The position numbers and the translations under genes were made by a program. 43,271 bases of DNA from Anaerolineae bacterium clx_CAG2. Lineage in GTDB: Bacteria; Chloroflexota; Anaerolineae; JAAEKA01. This document shows positions 24,460-32,151 of the stretch, one piece after another. The notes below the pieces were generated by a model, which did no database searches, was not told the origin of the DNA, and saw only the letters and a list, made by a program, of their open reading frames with translations. The stretch lies in assembly GCA_014155705.1 (NCBI GenBank), contig JAAEKA010000035.1, forward strand, positions 1 to 43,271. The letters are read 5' to 3'. The stretch's first letter is position 1. Each line of letters begins with the position of its first letter.

Positions 24460-24678
24460 TCAGCCGCCGAGCAGCTTTGCCTTTTGAGCGGCGAACTCCT
24501 CATCGGTGAGCAGCCCTTGGGCCTTGAGCGCGCCCAGGCGCTCGATCTGCGTGATCACGTCCTCTTCGGCGGCCGGGGCGGCCGGCGCCTCAACATAGAC
24601 GACCTCCTGTGGCGGAGCGACAGAGGCCGCAGCCTGCGAATAGGCTGCCGCGTTCTTGTTGGCCTGGCGGCGGTTCAC
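24460..24678 (-). CDS. SHOCT-domain ORF overlapping the preceding membrane-protein gene
   Basis: From GTG 24678 it encodes 72 residues: NRRQANKNAAAYSQAAAS, a linker rich in Ala and Pro, and the SHOCT tail DVITQIERLGALKAQGLL then TDEEFAAQKAKLLGG. The GTG overlaps the TGA of the upstream frame (GTGA), which suggests translational coupling. Alternatively the two frames are one gene split by a frameshift in the GC-rich CCGCCGCCACCCGCGG stretch, because this frame stays open far upstream and the upstream frame ends in a Pro-rich tail. Its SHOCT module is almost the same as that of the gene at 22754-23239. Confidence 0.6.
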   Translation of the reverse strand: MNRRQANKNAAAYSQAAASVAPPQEVVYVEAPAAPAAEEDVITQIERLGALKAQGLLTDEEFAAQKAKLLGG

Positions 24679-25004
24679 GGCGCCGCGGGTGGCGGCGGAG
24701 TAGACGAGGCGCCCTTGTAGCCAGGAATCTGGTTGCGGTTGGAGTAGGCCGTGCTGGAGTAGTGCATCACGTCGATCATCACAGCCATGACGATCCACAG
24801 CCAGTCCCAACCGGTCAAGCCGCCGACGCCCTGCATCAGGATGATGTACATCAGCGTGGTGAACGGCAAGAAGATGATGCCCAGGATCGGCCAGAGCCAA
24901 CTGCCGCCGAAGGCGGTGTTAACCATGGCGGGGCGGGCCAGCCAGAGGAGCAGAGTCCCAAGTCGTGGGAATATGCCAGCAACCATAGCGAATAGACAAG
25001 GCAT
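24675..25004 (-). CDS. small four-helix-type membrane protein, unknown function
   Basis: About 109 residues from ATG 25004, with AGGAGG eight bases upstream. It reads MPCLFAMVAGIFPRLGTLLL, then WLARPAMVNTAFGG, WLWPILGIIFLPFTTLMYII, GLTGWDWLWIVMAVMIDVMH and YSNRNQIPGYKG, giving three or four membrane segments. I recall similar stand-alone proteins of about 100 residues in Actinobacteria and Chloroflexota, without assigned function. The last residues (SSTPPPPAAP) may be out of the original frame. See the overlapping SHOCT ORF. Confidence 0.65.
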   Translation of the reverse strand: MPCLFAMVAGIFPRLGTLLLWLARPAMVNTAFGGSWLWPILGIIFLPFTTLMYIILMQGVGGLTGWDWLWIVMAVMIDVMHYSSTAYSNRNQIPGYKGASSTPPPPAAP

Positions 25005-25143
25005 GGTGGTGTCCTCCTGAGAGTTGAGTGAAGGGCGGCGGCGGCAGTCAGCGACTACCGCCGGAATACGGTTTGAATTAAGCGGATGAGCTATGCCGGC
25101 ATTGCGCGCTCGGCGACCTCCGTGGGATGCACAGGTGCTTCGT

Positions 25144-26010
25144 CTACGCCTTGGCCGGCGCCGCTGTCTCACCGCGACTGCCCAGCCAGCGTGCAGTCGG
25201 CAACAAGATCAGCGGAATGAGAATGGCCGCCACCAGCACAAACGGGGTCGTGTTCGTGTCGCCAAAGTTACCCAGCGCAACGACCAGGGCAGCCGTCACA
25301 TTGCGCTGCGCCGTGCCCAGCCCGGTCACATTGCGGATGCCTGGGTCGCGGCCGCCGATGGCAAAGCCGATCAACAAACTGCCGGCGATGAAGATCAGCA
25401 GGGCCAGGAAGCCGCTGGTTCCGATCAAGCTGAGTACGCTGGAGATATTCAGACCCAGCCCGACCACCAGCAGGATCATGATGCCCAGGCTGCCGATCTT
25501 GTTCATCACTGGCATCCAGTGTTGCGCCGTCTCGGGCGAGTTGGACTTCACGAGCAGGCCCAGGATCAGCGGGATCAGCATCAGCACGATCAGCGACTTG
25601 GCGATAGACCCCGCATCCACTTCCACGCCTGTGAGGAGTAGCGGTAATACGAGGGGCAGGAAGAAGACGGTCACCACCATCAGCAGGGTCATCATCCCGA
25701 CGGCAACGCCCATGTTGGCCTTGGCGCCGCGCGCCTCCAACACCAGGAAGGGCGCGCCTGCGGAACAGGCCACGATGATCAATCCGATCTTGAGCGCTTC
25801 GTCGAGCGGGATGATCCGCGTGATCGCAAAGGCGAACAGCGGCACCAGTACGAAGTTTGCCAGCAACATCAGCACAACCAGGCGACCATTTTTCAACGGC
25901 GCGGTGATCTGGGCAAGGGTCAGACCCAAACCCATTCCCGCCATGCTGGCTACGATGCCGAGCAGGCCAGACACTCCGGAAACCAGACTAAGGAACTCAT
26001 TGGCGGTCAT
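25144..26010 (-). CDS. bile acid:sodium symporter (BASS) family transporter
   Basis: Integral membrane carrier of 288 residues with about nine or ten helices. GLIIVACSAGAPFL (near residues 75-90) and GLGTAQRNVTAALVVALGNF correspond to the two crossing-helix motifs of the BASS fold, which binds sodium and organic anions. The family takes up bile acids, pyruvate, pantothenate and sulfur-containing or other organic acids. The start is ATG 26010, 17 bp after the rhodanese stop. It is the last gene of the desulfinase operon, so it may import the substrate or export a product (inference). Confidence 0.82.
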   Translation of the reverse strand: MTANEFLSLVSGVSGLLGIVASMAGMGLGLTLAQITAPLKNGRLVVLMLLANFVLVPLFAFAITRIIPLDEALKIGLIIVACSAGAPFLVLEARGAKANMGVAVGMMTLLMVVTVFFLPLVLPLLLTGVEVDAGSIAKSLIVLMLIPLILGLLVKSNSPETAQHWMPVMNKIGSLGIMILLVVGLGLNISSVLSLIGTSGFLALLIFIAGSLLIGFAIGGRDPGIRNVTGLGTAQRNVTAALVVALGNFGDTNTTPFVLVAAILIPLILLPTARWLGSRGETAAPAKA

Positions 26011-26027
26011 GTTTCATCCTTTCACGG

Positions 26028-26597
26028 TCACACGTCCAGGGTGCTGCGCAGTTTCTCCAGCTCTTCACCTGTGGGAATCCATACCAACGCCGGGTCGAGA
26101 TTATAGGTCCAGGGCGCAGAGTTCTTCCAGCCGTTCTTCATGCGCTTGCCGTGGAAGACGCTTTCAGGATCGTCGACCGTGTCGCCCTCGAAGCCATCGA
26201 TAATGTTGTAGATCGTTGTGAAGCCCGCCTTGGCCAGCATGTTGATCGCGGCCGCGCTGCGTCCGCCGGAGCGACACATGGCCACGATGGTGTCGCCAGG
26301 CTCGAACACCGCTTTCACATGGTCGATGAAATCGGGGTTGATCTCAAAGCCATAGGTGCGCCGGTCAGGGCGCCATTCGTATTTCGGAAAAGCCACCGGC
26401 ACATTGACCGCGCCTTCGGCGTGGCCAAGGAAGACATATTCCTCGACCATGCGCACGTCGAGCACCTTGACCCGCTCAGGGTCGGCCTTCCACATCTCAT
26501 AAGCTTCGGCCGCCGTCACATACAGCCCCAGGCTGGTTTGCTTGGCTGGCGGAAGCTGGCGGTTTGACTGGGAGGCAGGTTTCTCTTGCTCGCTCAT
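26028..26597 (-). CDS. single-domain rhodanese-like sulfurtransferase
   Basis: A 189-residue protein. After an N-terminal extension, LGLYVTAAEAYEMW and VKVLDVRMVEEYVFLGHAEG match the entry of a rhodanese domain, and MCRSGGRSAAAINML carries the active-site loop with Cys108. It should accept sulfane sulfur as a Cys-persulfide. ATG 26597 has AAGGAG nine bases upstream; an upstream in-frame start is unsupported. The C-terminus (KNSAPWTYNLDPALVWIPTG) extends beyond the minimal domain. It lies 28 bp after the crotonase gene and upstream of the BASS transporter. Confidence 0.88.
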   Translation of the reverse strand: MSEQEKPASQSNRQLPPAKQTSLGLYVTAAEAYEMWKADPERVKVLDVRMVEEYVFLGHAEGAVNVPVAFPKYEWRPDRRTYGFEINPDFIDHVKAVFEPGDTIVAMCRSGGRSAAAINMLAKAGFTTIYNIIDGFEGDTVDDPESVFHGKRMKNGWKNSAPWTYNLDPALVWIPTGEELEKLRSTLDV

Positions 26598-26625
26598 TCG
26601 CTCATCTCCTTTTGTGTGTTGCGTG

Positions 26626-27483
26626 TCAGAATTCAGGATCCGGAAATACCGGCTCTCGGCCTTCGGTGAAAGCAAGGATGCCCTCGACGCGGTCGGGATG
26701 GACAACTGAACGCCAGTGCTCGTCCATCATGATCGCGATCGCCTGCTCGACCGGTTCGCCTTGCCCATTTTGAACAGCACGCTTGACCGACTGCACCGCC
26801 GTCGGCGAATTGTCTGCAATCTTTTCGGCGATGCTGAGCGCCGCGGCCATGAGTTCCGCCTTGGGGTGGACCTCATTGACCATGCCCAGCCGGTATGCCT
26901 CCTGGGCGGTGATCGGTTCCCCGGTCATCAGCATCTGCATCGCCTTCCCCGGCGGGAGCACGCGCGGCAGGAAGACCGGCGAGCCGCCGCCGGCGGACAG
27001 ACCGACCATCGCTTCAGGCTGGCCGAAGCGGGCGTCCTCGGATGCGATGATGAAGTCCGTGCTGATGGCTATCTCGCAGCCGCCGCCGTAAGCCATCCCG
27101 TGGACTGCGGTGAAGATCGGCCTTCGTAGCTGGCGCAAGTTGTAGAGCACGCGATCAAAGACCTGGCGCTGGCGCAGCCATTGCTCCTTGGTCATGTTCT
27201 TGCGCTGGTACAGGTCGCCGCCCACGGAGAAGGCGCGGTCGCCGGCTCCGGTCAGGATGGCGACGCGCACGGAAGGACGGGCCGCGATGGTCTCGAGTAC
27301 CTCGATCAGTTGCGCGGCCAGTTCCGTCGTTATGGCGTTATCGGCATGCGGCCGGTTAAGGGTAATGATGGCCACGCGCCCGCCGGAGACGTACTCGACG
27401 AGCACGAGCTGGTCAGGCTCCGCGACATTTTCGGGTGGGCGGTAACCGATTCTCCGCATCTTCGTGTTTGCGTTGTCTGTCAT
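26626..27483 (-). CDS. enoyl-CoA hydratase/isomerase family protein (crotonase)
   Basis: A 285-residue crotonase-fold enzyme acting on an acyl-CoA. The oxyanion-hole segments are visible: AFSVGGDL (first) and HGMAYGGGCEIAIS (second, with the conserved Glu), followed by FGQPEAMVGLSAGGG where the second catalytic Glu lies. Both Glu of the hydratase pair seem present, so hydratase or a related lyase activity is possible. I choose ATG 27483 (GGAG eight bases upstream) over ATG 27498. It sits inside the desulfinase operon, 51 bp after the ferredoxin-nitroreductase gene, suggesting that the pathway passes through a CoA thioester. Confidence 0.9.
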   Translation of the reverse strand: MTDNANTKMRRIGYRPPENVAEPDQLVLVEYVSGGRVAIITLNRPHADNAITTELAAQLIEVLETIAARPSVRVAILTGAGDRAFSVGGDLYQRKNMTKEQWLRQRQVFDRVLYNLRQLRRPIFTAVHGMAYGGGCEIAISTDFIIASEDARFGQPEAMVGLSAGGGSPVFLPRVLPPGKAMQMLMTGEPITAQEAYRLGMVNEVHPKAELMAAALSIAEKIADNSPTAVQSVKRAVQNGQGEPVEQAIAIMMDEHWRSVVHPDRVEGILAFTEGREPVFPDPEF

Positions 27484-27534
27484 GAGATTCTCCAACATGT
27501 CTTGCTTGTGTCGTTTGTTCGAGGCGCGCAACCC

Positions 27535-28371
27535 TCAGATCCACATTACGTCGACAGGCTTCCGCACAGGAATCCGCTGGTACTTTTCCGCCGGATATCC
27601 AATCACGCACGTTGCATGCGGAATGTAGCCTTCCTGCAACCCAAGCATCTCGATCAAAGGCGGATAGCCTTGAGCGGCAGTATTGATGCTGCCGGTAAAA
27701 GTGGTCCCCAGGCCGAGGCCTGGCGCCGCCAGTTGAATCTGGTGCACCGCGATCATGGCCGCCGGCGGGGCTGTCCTTTCATCTTTCGGGGCGCAAGCCA
27801 TGAGAATGCACGGCGCGCCCCGGGAGATGCGATCATGGCCGCCATCCCATGCAGAGACAAACACCTCCATGTTGGCTTCCTCGTACAGGGCCGGGGCCTT
27901 TTCCTTGACGACCTTCATCCACTCGATGGTCATCTCGGCCATCCGGTGAACCTTCGCCGGATCGTTGACCACCACCCACTGGATCACCTGACGGTTCGCG
28001 CCATTCGGCGCATAACGGGCCACATCCAGCAACTGCAAGACTTTTTCTTGTTCAATGGGGCGCCGGATATAACCGCGAATGGAGCGCCGCGAGATCAAGT
28101 ACTGCCTGACCCGATCCCACCGCGGAATCAAATGGATATCGATCTCTTCGCAATCGTCAGGTCCCATCGAACGCTGATGCATCGCTCCGGTCGGACAGAT
28201 CGCGACGCAGTGCCCGCAGTCAATACATAGATCCCAGCCGTTTTCGATCGGAGCGGGGAAATCTTTCTTGACGATCAAACCGCCCGGACAGGCCCTGATG
28301 CAAGCGCCGCAGGTGATGCACAGGGTTTCATCCACTTTGATCATGGTATCGAGTTGATACGGTGTGTTCAC
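27535..28371 (-). CDS. ferredoxin-nitroreductase fusion flavoprotein
   Basis: A 278-residue protein in two parts. Residues 12-70 form a two-cluster ferredoxin domain (CITCGACIRACPGG and CIDCGHCVAICPTG, each binding a [4Fe-4S] cluster). Residues 85-278 form a nitroreductase-fold FMN domain beginning ISRRSIRGYIRRPIEQEKV, with ARYAPNGANRQVIQWVVV and a late GLGLGTTFTGSI loop. Such fusions take electrons from ferredoxin-like partners and reduce a small substrate. ATG 28371. It lies 98 bp after the desulfinase-like gene, with a long hairpin in between. The substrate cannot be read from sequence. Confidence 0.88.
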   Translation of the reverse strand: MNTPYQLDTMIKVDETLCITCGACIRACPGGLIVKKDFPAPIENGWDLCIDCGHCVAICPTGAMHQRSMGPDDCEEIDIHLIPRWDRVRQYLISRRSIRGYIRRPIEQEKVLQLLDVARYAPNGANRQVIQWVVVNDPAKVHRMAEMTIEWMKVVKEKAPALYEEANMEVFVSAWDGGHDRISRGAPCILMACAPKDERTAPPAAMIAVHQIQLAAPGLGLGTTFTGSINTAAQGYPPLIEMLGLQEGYIPHATCVIGYPAEKYQRIPVRKPVDVMWI

Positions 28372-28390
28372 GGTTTTCCTCCAGCCTTGT

Positions 28391-28441
28391 AGCCTGGCGT
28401 CAGATGCGGCGACCGCCGCATCTGACGCCCATGTTCAGGCT
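28391..28441 (-). promoter_or_regulatory. intercistronic hairpin in the desulfinase operon
   Basis: A perfect 15-bp stem GGCGTCAGATGCGGC (28396-28410), loop GACC, GCCGCATCTGACGCC (28415-28429), extended by AGCCTG/CAGGCT arms (28391-28396 and 28436-28441). No T-run follows on the minus strand. This suggests mRNA processing or stabilisation, or partial termination, rather than a plain terminator. Confidence 0.55.
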
Positions 28442-28469
28442 GCCAGCCAGCGGTGCTGCTGGACTGAGA

Positions 28470-29633
28470 CTACCCGAGCCGGGTGCCTTCCACCTCAAGC
28501 CCGCCTCCCGCAGGAAGCTTGCTCCAGCTCCGGCGCTGCCATTCCTCCTTCAGCACTTCCTCGGCCGCCTGCTCCAGGAATTCCGGCGCCGCCCACGTAT
28601 CCACATCAAAGTCGTTCTTGATGTAGCCGTGGCTGAACATGAAGTCCTTGCCGATCTTGATGCATTGCAGGTTCTGGGCGCTCAGGCTCGGCACCATGTC
28701 AACGTGCTTGATGCCCTGGTAGGTATCCTCTGCATCCAGGTAGAAGGTCTGGCGGTTGAGGATCGCTCCGGCGGCGCGTTTATGCTCGTTGGCCCAGCGC
28801 CCGACCTTGATCATGGCCTTCATATACGCGACAACGAGTTCGGGGTGCTCCTCGGCCATCACATCGGTGCAGGTAATGACGGCGGGGGTGTTGGCAACCT
28901 GCACCCTCCAGTCGGGAGAGCGGCTCAGGTCCTCGATCATCGCGATTTTGCCTGTCGCCTCCTGCAAGTGCTGGAAAACCTTGCTTTGGGTATAGATGGC
29001 ATCGACGACGCCACCCAACAGTGCATTCTCCAACGGGCGAAAGGCCAGGTCGTGCTTGTGGTCGCGGCGCATCCACAGCTCCGACGGATTGTTCATCGGC
29101 GGGACCAGCATCTCGGGCTTGTCATACCAGTCATCGGGGTACGGAAACTCCACGAGCTCGATATCGTCCATGGTCATGTCGTGCAGCATCAGCATGTTCT
29201 CGATGCCCATGTGTTCCTGGATGCGCCACCAGTCGTTCTTGATGGTGTTCAGGCTCTTCGAGATGCCGATCTTCTTGCCCTTCAGATCCTTCATCCGGAA
29301 AATCTTGTCACTGGCGCGCACCGCCATACAGCCGCCTTCGTAGACCCAGGTTGCCCCCAGCAGCCGGGTGCGGCGGATGTCGGCGTGAACGTGGATGGGG
29401 GGATACAGGCCGCCGAAGCGGATGAGGTTGTCGAGGTTGTGGACATAGTGCGGATACCAGTTGTTCTCGGGTGCATGGCGGAAGTAGGCGTACTCGACGC
29501 CGATCTTCTTGAACTCCTCACGGCACCAGCCCAGCTCCTGGTCGACATTGTTGGCGGATACCATCGGGCAGTTGGTGAACCACACCTCTTTCCAGTTCAA
29601 TGGTACCTTGGTGGAGACTCTTTCTGTGGACAT
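28470..29633 (-). CDS. DszB-like sulfinate desulfinase family protein
   Basis: A 387-residue protein with a periplasmic-binding-protein (NMT1/SBP-like) fold but no signal peptide or lipobox and no ABC permease or ATPase nearby. It resembles 2-(2'-hydroxyphenyl)benzenesulfinate desulfinase (DszB): WFTNCPM (cf. YSNCPV), IRFGGLYPP (cf. TRFGGEIPP), RTRLLGATWVYEGGCMAV (cf. RTRLLGITPLLGRQGFFV), GKKIGISKS, DDIELVEFP and TWAAPEFLEQ (cf. QWAAPEFLNN). The DszB catalytic residues Cys27, His60 and Arg70 map to Cys22, His62 and Arg72, and the His-Arg spacing of ten is preserved. It should thus release sulfite from an organic sulfinate in the cytosol. ATG 29633 has AAGGA upstream. Confidence 0.75.
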   Translation of the reverse strand: MSTERVSTKVPLNWKEVWFTNCPMVSANNVDQELGWCREEFKKIGVEYAYFRHAPENNWYPHYVHNLDNLIRFGGLYPPIHVHADIRRTRLLGATWVYEGGCMAVRASDKIFRMKDLKGKKIGISKSLNTIKNDWWRIQEHMGIENMLMLHDMTMDDIELVEFPYPDDWYDKPEMLVPPMNNPSELWMRRDHKHDLAFRPLENALLGGVVDAIYTQSKVFQHLQEATGKIAMIEDLSRSPDWRVQVANTPAVITCTDVMAEEHPELVVAYMKAMIKVGRWANEHKRAAGAILNRQTFYLDAEDTYQGIKHVDMVPSLSAQNLQCIKIGKDFMFSHGYIKNDFDVDTWAAPEFLEQAAEEVLKEEWQRRSWSKLPAGGGLEVEGTRLG

Positions 29634-29841
29634 AGCTTGTTCCTTTCTTGAGATTCTCGATGCTTCCGGTGAGCAGACGGTCGATCGCTGCTCTTCGTCT
29701 TGGTTTATTAGCCATTGTTGCGTTGGTTCGCCCATTCGGCTGCTCGTCATCGGGCCGGCGGTGATGACGGGTTGGTTCTAACAAAGTCTGGCCGCTTGGA
29801 TGACCCGGTTGTGACGATAATGGGTCAGTTCTCACCTCCGT
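29634..29841. promoter_or_regulatory. upstream region of the desulfinase operon
   Basis: This 208-bp spacer separates the second CoA-disulfide reductase from the desulfinase gene. It holds an inverted TGACCC (29801-29806) / GGGTCA (29822-29827), a possible operator. I see no convincing -35/-10 pair. Confidence 0.3.
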
Positions 29842-31563
29842 TTAGTTTGGACTGCCTACGAGGTTCGTACGCGACAACATGCCTCCGGCGACGGTGCGCG
29901 CCTTGAACCCGTTCTGCAAAAGGATGCGGGTAGCGTAATAGGCGCGCTGGCCGGAGCGGCAGATGACGTGGATCTCGCGGTCGCGCGGCAGCTCGCCCAG
30001 GCGCGCCCGCAGTTGATCCAGCGGGATGTTGACCACGCCCGGCGCCTGCTCCACGGCCAGCTCAGCCGGGTGGCGCACGTCCAGCAGCAGGCCGATCTCC
30101 AGGCTGTTCCAGTGGCTGATCGGCATGTCGCCGCCGAGGACATCGGCCGCGACCATGCCGGCGAAGTTGACCGGCGACTTGGCGCTGCCGAACTGCGGCG
30201 CGTAGCACAGCTCGCTTTCCTCCAGGTCATAGACAGACGCGCCCAACTGGATCGCCATGGCGAAGGCGTCGATGCGCTTGTCCACGCCGTCCAGCCCGAC
30301 GGCCTGCGCGCCCAGCAGGCGTCCGTCCGATTTGCGGAAGAGGATCTTCAGCGCCAGGTATTGAGCGCCCGGGTAATAGCCGGCATGCGAGTTGGGGTAG
30401 AGGTAGATCTTCTCGTAGTCCGTCTCGCCGCTGCGCTGCAGCGTCTTCTCGCTCAGGCCGGTCCAGGCGGCCGCGCCGCCGAATAAGCCGATGATCGCGG
30501 TGCCCTGGCTGCCGCGGAAACGGGCATCGCGGCCAGCGATCACGTCGGCCGCGATGCGGCCCTGGCGGTTGGCCGGCCCGGCCAGCGCCACCAGCGACCA
30601 TTGGCCTGTGTTAGTGTCTTTGATCTCGACTGCGGCGCCCACGGCGAAGATGTCTGGGTCGCTGGTGCGCATCTGGTCGTCGACGCGGATGCCGCCCAGC
30701 GCGCCGATGGTCAGGCCGGCGTTCCTGGCCAGCCAGTTCTCCGGGCGAACGCCGATGCCCAGCACCACCAGGTCGGCGGGAATCACCTGGCCGGCTTCGG
30801 TGCATACCTCCAATGAGCCGTGGGCTGCCGGTCTGATCTCATTCACGTCGGCGTTGAGCTCGAGGCGAACGCCGTTCCGTGCCAGATGGCGCTCGACGTA
30901 GCGCGCCATCTCGGGGTCCATCGGCGAGAGGACGTGATCGCCCCTCTGGAGCAGCGTCACCTGCAGCCCAAGATGAACCATGTTCTCTGCCATCTCGAGG
31001 CCGATGAAGCCGCCGCCGACCACCACGGCCCGTTTGGCGGGCAGTACCGTCTGGTAGCCCGTGTAGGCATCCATGCCGGAGGGCAGCTCCGTATGGCCTT
31101 CGATCCACTCACGGATCGCCCTGACATCTGGCACGGTGCGCACACGAAAGACTCCCGGCAGGTCGATGCCGGGCAAAGGCGGGCTGATCGGCGCTGCTCC
31201 CGGGGAGAGGACGAGCTTGTCATAGGACTCGGTAGTCACCTCGCCGGTCACGGTGTTGCGCAGGTCCACGGTTTTCTGCTGCGGCGAGATGGCAATCGCC
31301 TCGCAGCGGGTGCGCACGTCGATCGCGAACTGCTCGCGGAACACCCGCTCATCGGCCACCAGCAGGCTCGATTCGCGCGCGATGACGCCGCCCACGTGGT
31401 AGGGCAGCCCGCAGTTGGCGTAGGAAACGTACGGTCCGCGCTCCACCATCAGGATGTGCGCGTTCTCGTCCAGACGGCGCAAGCGCGCCGCACACGACGC
31501 GCCGCCGGCCACGCCGCCGACGATAATGACCTTCATGCTTGCAGGCTTACTGCCAGATTCCAC
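29842..31563 (-). CDS. CoA-disulfide reductase with C-terminal rhodanese domain (copy 2, FAD-motif variant)
   Basis: A 573-residue paralogue of the protein at 8569-10251, similar along its full length. The redox Cys51 (YANCGLPY), the NAD(P)H motif VVVGGGFIGLE and the rhodanese loop ICRSGQRA are all kept. The FAD-contacting motif, FAVGDAVE in copy 1, is FAVGAAVE here (Ala310), so the conserved Asp that contacts the FAD ribityl chain in this family is lost. The segment GTAIIGLFGGAAAWTG also diverges from copy 1. GTG 31563 has AGGAGG six bases upstream; the ATG at 31536 that matches the copy 1 start has none. It lies between the small YRIRV protein and the desulfinase operon. Confidence 0.9.
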   Translation of the reverse strand: MESGSKPASMKVIIVGGVAGGASCAARLRRLDENAHILMVERGPYVSYANCGLPYHVGGVIARESSLLVADERVFREQFAIDVRTRCEAIAISPQQKTVDLRNTVTGEVTTESYDKLVLSPGAAPISPPLPGIDLPGVFRVRTVPDVRAIREWIEGHTELPSGMDAYTGYQTVLPAKRAVVVGGGFIGLEMAENMVHLGLQVTLLQRGDHVLSPMDPEMARYVERHLARNGVRLELNADVNEIRPAAHGSLEVCTEAGQVIPADLVVLGIGVRPENWLARNAGLTIGALGGIRVDDQMRTSDPDIFAVGAAVEIKDTNTGQWSLVALAGPANRQGRIAADVIAGRDARFRGSQGTAIIGLFGGAAAWTGLSEKTLQRSGETDYEKIYLYPNSHAGYYPGAQYLALKILFRKSDGRLLGAQAVGLDGVDKRIDAFAMAIQLGASVYDLEESELCYAPQFGSAKSPVNFAGMVAADVLGGDMPISHWNSLEIGLLLDVRHPAELAVEQAPGVVNIPLDQLRARLGELPRDREIHVICRSGQRAYYATRILLQNGFKARTVAGGMLSRTNLVGSPN

Positions 31564-31676
31564 TGCATGCCTCCTGAAATCGAAACTACCCGGCTAGATG
31601 CGCCGGGCAGGAAAATCGACAGCCTCAAGGCCAGAACAATCGCAAGGCCGGCCGGACGCGCCCGGCGCGTGGCCAG

Positions 31677-31952
31677 TTACAACGCCATCTCACTCGGACC
31701 AGCGCTCAGGCATTCGACTGAAAGCACCGGCAGGTGTAGGTCGTACAACGTGGAGAGCACGCCGGCCAGCGCGGCCTGGTCGAGCAACTCACCCTCCAGC
31801 AGAGTCACCGCCGACTCTTTGCCACGCGACAGGCGGCGAATCGTCATGCCCTGGAACCAATCAGACCGGTTAGGCGCGATGCGGCCACTGACGCGTATGC
31901 GGTAGGTGGCGGCGCTGTCGAAGGTCAGGTGGGGTTCGAGTGGCTTGTTCAT
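31677..31952 (-). CDS. small conserved YRIRV/DQAAL protein (copy 2)
   Basis: A 91-residue protein homologous to 15237-15515 over its whole length: YRIRVSGRI, WFQGMTI, LEGELLDQAALAGVL and LYDLHLPVLSVECL. No signal peptide or membrane segment. ATG 31952 is chosen because homology starts there, although the frame is open further upstream into repeat DNA; the Shine-Dalgarno is poor. It precedes the second CoA-disulfide reductase by 113 bp and follows the second MalT-like regulator across a repeat element, mirroring the position of copy 1. Confidence 0.72.
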   Translation of the reverse strand: MNKPLEPHLTFDSAATYRIRVSGRIAPNRSDWFQGMTIRRLSRGKESAVTLLEGELLDQAALAGVLSTLYDLHLPVLSVECLSAGPSEMAL

Positions 31953-32047
31953 CGTTGCTTGATGATAACACAATGATGGTGGGCCTGTAACACCCCCCAG
32001 GTACCACGTAGGTTGTAGATTGGAAGATTGGTAGGTTGGTAGATGGA

Positions 32048-32144
32048 AGAAACCGGGTTTTTGTCTCGCACCCAAGGTTCATGGCGCGCAGCAAGGTGTG
32101 TGCGGACACAAAAATCATACGCACACAATATGACCCCGGTTTCT
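32048..32144. repeat. AGAAACCGGG palindromic element, 97-bp form 2
   Basis: Left end AGAAACCGGGTTTTTGTCTC is identical to the copy at 23551; the right end is CCCCGGTTTCT, partly decayed. The interior keeps CCAAGG, TTCATGGCGC, CAAGG and TGCGGACACA in the same order. It lies just after the stop of the MalT-like regulator and is preceded by GGTAGGTTGGTAGATGG low-complexity DNA. Confidence 0.85.
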
Positions 32145-32151
32145 TGGGCTG

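Noticed and set aside
28470-29633. Annotation as an ABC transporter substrate-binding protein
   Set aside because: No signal peptide or lipobox, no permease or ATPase gene nearby, and the DszB catalytic residues are retained with their spacing.
29518-29835. 105-codon minus frame starting in the spacer before the desulfinase gene
   Set aside because: Its GTG abuts GGAG with no spacing and the second half is an out-of-frame reading of the desulfinase gene. Residual intergenic coding seems unlikely.
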